A stretch of DNA of 64,000 nucleotides from Ehretia macrophylla (Eukaryota > Streptophyta > Magnoliopsida > Boraginales > Ehretiaceae). The position numbers and the translations under genes are program-made. Below the pieces are notes generated by a model. It worked only from the letters and a program-made list of their open reading frames with translations, was not told the origin of the DNA and made no database searches. Below are positions 60,306-64,000 of the stretch, piece after piece (the first letter of the stretch is position 1; each line of letters starts with the position of its first letter). The stretch covers positions 17,643,425-17,707,424 of the forward strand of contig CM075771.1 of assembly GCA_037974665.1 (NCBI GenBank), written 5' to 3'.

Positions 60306-63300
60306 GCACAAAATCGAATGTTCTCATCAGTTTTGGGACACTTTTCTTCTTTTGCGCTGTTTTTCCGTCCTGGATCGTACGTCGTGAGCCGAGAAAATGA
60401 TGACAACCTAATACATCACATTTCTATTACCGAATCCTCGGCTACATTGGGCAAGACAACTTCGCTTCACGTCGAGGCTGGGCTTGCAAACCGAGGGGGT
60501 GGGGCTTGGGACCAGGTTTCCGTCGCTCCGGTGACCATAACTTTTGATCCGTACGGAGTTACACGGTGCACAGCATACCGTTGGAAAACTCTCTGAGATC
60601 TCTACGAAGGGGGCAGTAAGCTTGCTCAATTGCGCCTATTTTCAGAGCTCAAAATCAAACGTTTTCAACAGTTTCGGGACACTTTTCTTCTTTTGTGCTA
60701 CTTTTCTGTCCCGGATCGTACGTCATGAGCCGTGAAAAGGACGACAACCTAATCCATCACATTTCTATTACCGAATCCCATGACACATTGGTCAAGACAA
60801 CTTCACTTCACGTAGAGGCTAGGCCCGCAAACCGAGGACGTAGGGCTTAGGACCAGGTCTCCGTCGCTCCAATGCCCATAACTTTTGATTCGTAAGGAAT
60901 TACGCGGCGCACAGCATACTGTTGGAAAGCACTCCGAGAGCTCTACGATAGAGGCAGCAAACCTGCTCGGTTGTGCCTATTTTCGGAGCCCAAAATCGAA
61001 CATTTTCATCAGTTACGGGACACTTTTTTCTTTTGCGCTGTTTTCTCGTCCTGGAACGTACGTCATGAGCCGCGAAAATGCACGACAAGTTAATCCATCA
61101 TATTTCTATTATCGAATCCCACACCACCTTGGGCAAGACAACTTCACTTCACGTAGAGGCTGGGCACGTAAACCTACGGCGTGGCGCTTAGGACCAGGTC
61201 TCCGTCGCTCCGGTGCCCATAACTTTTAATCCTTAAGGAGTTATGCGGTGCACAACATACCGTTGGAAAGTTCTCCGAGAGCTCTATGACTGGGGCAGCC
61301 TGCCTGCCCAGCTTCGCCTATTTTTAGAGCACAAAATCGAACTTTTTCATCAGTTTTGGTACACTTTTCTTCTTTTGCGCTATTTTTCCGTCTCAGATCG
61401 TACGTCGTGAGCCGCGAAAAGGACGACAACCTAATACATCACATTTCTATTACCGAATCACATGTCACCTTGGGCAAGACAACTTCAATTCACGTAGAGG
61501 CTCGGCCAGCAAACCGAGGGTGTGGGGCTTAGGACCAGGTCTCCGTCGCTCCGGTGCCCATAACTTTTGATCCGTAAGGAGTTACGCGGCGCACAACACA
61601 CAGTTGAAAAGCTCTCCGAGAGCTCTACGACGGGAAAGCTAGCCTGCTCGACTGCGCCTATTTTCAGTGCCCAAAATCTAACGTTTTCAACAGTTTCGGG
61701 ACACTTTTCTTCTTTAGCATTGTTTTTTCAACCCGGATCGTACGTCGTGAGCCGCAAAAAGGACAACAACCTAATCCATCACATTTTTATTACCGAATCC
61801 CATGCCACCCTGGACAAGACAGCTTCGATTCACGTAGAGGCTGGGCCCGCAAACCGAGGGTGTGGGGCTTAGGACTAGGTCTCCGTTGCTCCGGTGCCCA
61901 AAAGTTTTGATCCGTAAGGTGTTACGCGGCGCACAGCATACCGTTGGGAAGCTCTCCGAGAGCTCTACGAGGGAGGCAGCCAGCCTGCCCAGCTTCGCCT
62001 ACTTTCAGAGCCCAAAATCGAATGTTTTCATCAGTTTCGGGACACTTTTCTTCTTTTGGGCTGTTTTTCGGTCCCGGATCGTACGTCGTGAGCCGCAAAA
62101 AGGACGACAACCTAATATATCACATTTCTATTACCGAATCCTCTGCTACATTGGGAAAGACAACTTCACTTCACGTAGAGGCTGGGACCGCAAACCGTGG
62201 GCGTGGGGCTTAGAACCAGGTCTCCGTCGCTCCGATGCCCAAAACTTTTGATCCGTAAGGAGTTACGCGGCGCACAACACACGTTGGAAAGCCCTCAGAG
62301 TGCTCTACGATAGAGGCAGCAAACCTGCTCGGTTGTGCCTATTTTCGGAGCCCAAAATTAAACATTTTCATTAGTTTCGAGACACATTTCTTCTTTTGCA
62401 CTATTTTTCCGTCCTGGATCGTACGTCGTGAGCTGCGAAAAAGACGACAACCTAATCCATCACATTTCTATTATCGAATCCCATGCCACCTTGGGCAAGA
62501 CAACTTCACTTTACGTTGAGGCTCGGCCCGTAAACCGAGGGCGTAGGGCTTAGGACCAGGTCTCCGTCGTTCTGGTGCCCATAACTTTTGATCCGTAAGG
62601 AGTTATGCGGCGCACAGCATACCGTTGAAAAGTTCACCGAGAGCTCTACGACGGAGGCAGCTAGTTTGCCCAGTTTCGCCTATTTTCAGAGCAAAATCGA
62701 ATGTTTTCATCAGTTTCGGGGCTGTTTTCTTCTTTTGCGCTGTTTTTCCGTCCCGGATCGTACGTCGTGAGCCGCGAAAAGGACGACAACCTAATACAAC
62801 ACATTTCTATTACCGAATCCTTGGCTACCTTGGGCAAGACAACTTCGCTTCACGTAGATGCTGGGCCCACAAACCGAGGGCGTGGGGCTTAGGACCAGGT
62901 CTCCATGGCTCCGGTGCCCATAACTTTTGATCCGGAAGGAGTTATGCGGCGCACAGCATACCGTTGGAAAGCTCTCTAAGAGGTCTACGACGGAGGCTGC
63001 AATCCTGCTCGGCTGAGCCTATTTCCGGGGCTCAAAATTGAACGTTTTCATCAGTTTCTGGACACTTTTCTTCTTTTGCGCTGTTTTTCCGTCTCGGATC
63101 GTACGTCGTGAGCCGTGAAAAGGACGACAACCTATTCCATCACATTTCTATTACCGAATACCACGCCACCTTTGGCAAGAAAACTTTGTTTCACCTAGAG
63201 ACTGGGCCCGCAAACCGAGGGCGTGGGGTTTAGGACTATGTCTCCGTCATTCCAGTGCCCATAACTTTTGATCCGTAAGGAGTTACGCGGCGCACAGCAT

Positions 63301-64000
63301 ACCGTTGGAAAGCTCTCCGAGACCTCTACGACAGGGGCAGCAAGGTGACTTAGCTATGCCCATTTACGGAGCCCAAAATTGAACGTTATCATTAGTTTCG
63401 AGAAACTTTTCTTCTTTTGCTGTGTTTTTTCATCCCGGATTGTACGTCGTGAGCCGCGAAAAGGACGACAACCTAATCCATCACATTTCTATTACCGAAT
63501 AATACAGCACCTTGGGCAAGAGAACTTCACTTAACGTAGAGGCTGGGCCCGCAAACCGAGGGCGTGGGGCTTAGGACCAAGTCTTCGTCGCTCCGGTGCC
63601 CATAACTTTTGATCCGTAAGGAGTTACGCGGCGCACAGCATTCCGTTGGAAAGCTCTCCGAAAGCTCTACGACATAGGGGCAGCAAACCTACTCGGTTGA
63701 GCCTATTTTCGAAGCCCAAAATTGAACATTTTCATCAATTTTGAGACAGTTTTCTTCTTTTGCACTGTTTTTCAGTCCCGGATCGTACGTCGTGAGCCGT
63801 GCAAAGGACGATAACCTAATCCATCACATTTCTATTACCGAATCCCATAGCACCTTGGGCAAGACAACTTCAGTTCACGTAGAGGCTGGGCCTGCAAACC
63901 GAGGGCGTGAGGCTTGGGACCAGGTCTCCGTCGCTCCGTTGCCCATAACTTTTGATCCGTAAGGCGTTACGCGGTGCACAGCATACCGTTGGAAAGCTCT
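60306..64000 (+). repeat. Satellite array C, ~341-bp monomers (about 10.8 copies), dimeric in part
   Basis: It has the same satellite and orientation as arrays A and B and runs off the window. Between about 61222 and 62930 alternate monomers share variants at ~681-bp spacing: GCCCAGCTTCGCC at 61300, 61980 and a close form at 62660; CCTAATA(C/T)A(T/A)CAC at 61430, 62111 and 62792; ACAACACAC in the intervening monomers at 61590 and 62271. This is a two-monomer higher-order repeat. No gene is seen. Confidence 0.95.

Overview
This window is plant repeat DNA. I found no host protein-coding gene, rRNA or tRNA. Two things dominate. The first is a roughly 341-bp tandem satellite, all in one orientation, filling 1-2540, 21320-40711 and 60306-64000 (about 75 monomers). 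The second is a set of long-LTR Ty3/gypsy retrotransposons lying inside it. The elements carry gag, an aspartic protease, reverse transcriptase, RNase H, an integrase with GPY/F module and a C-terminal chromodomain. They prime from initiator-Met tRNA and have LTRs of about 3.5 kb with TGT...ACA ends. That combination is typical of the plant Tekay/Del chromovirus lineage, so a flowering plant, probably a eudicot, is the likely source. The species cannot be named from the sequence. The setting suggests heterochromatin (pericentromeric, centromeric or a satellite knob), but nothing here fixes which.

Layout: satellite array A (1-2540). Composite element A (2541-21319, + strand) has the order LTR, internal, LTR, partial internal. 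Its first LTR is split by an opposite-strand solo LTR (5519-9089) with a clean TTGCT target duplication. Satellite array B (21320-40711). Element B (40712-60305, + strand) has its gag zinc-knuckle region interrupted by a complete opposite-strand element (44945-54813) with CGATG duplications. That nested element has two long LTRs around a 2.85-kb interior that codes for nothing recognisable, so it is a LARD-like non-autonomous derivative. Satellite array C (60306-64000).

All the retroelements are fossils; every gag/pol region is broken at several places. The order of events can be read: the satellite came first, elements A and B inserted into it, and the solo-LTR parent and the LARD-like element inserted into A and B. 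The LTRs fall into three sequence subgroups: A (element A), B (element B and the solo LTR) and C (the LARD-like element). Divergence between LTR pairs, judged by eye, is a few percent. At commonly used plant rates that suggests insertions roughly one to a few million years old.

The most interesting points are: the composite element whose broken right edge resumes the satellite in exact register with a target-duplication match; a 516-bp tract of complete identity between the otherwise several-percent-diverged LTRs of the LARD-like element (apparent gene conversion); local higher-order structure in the satellite (a dimeric block at 61.2-62.9 kb, and 3-, 7- and 12-monomer displacements in array B); a CpG-rich minisatellite of about 20 bp at the LTR 5' end, expanded in the LARD-like element; and a short motif shared by satellite and LTR. 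All alignments and counts are by eye.
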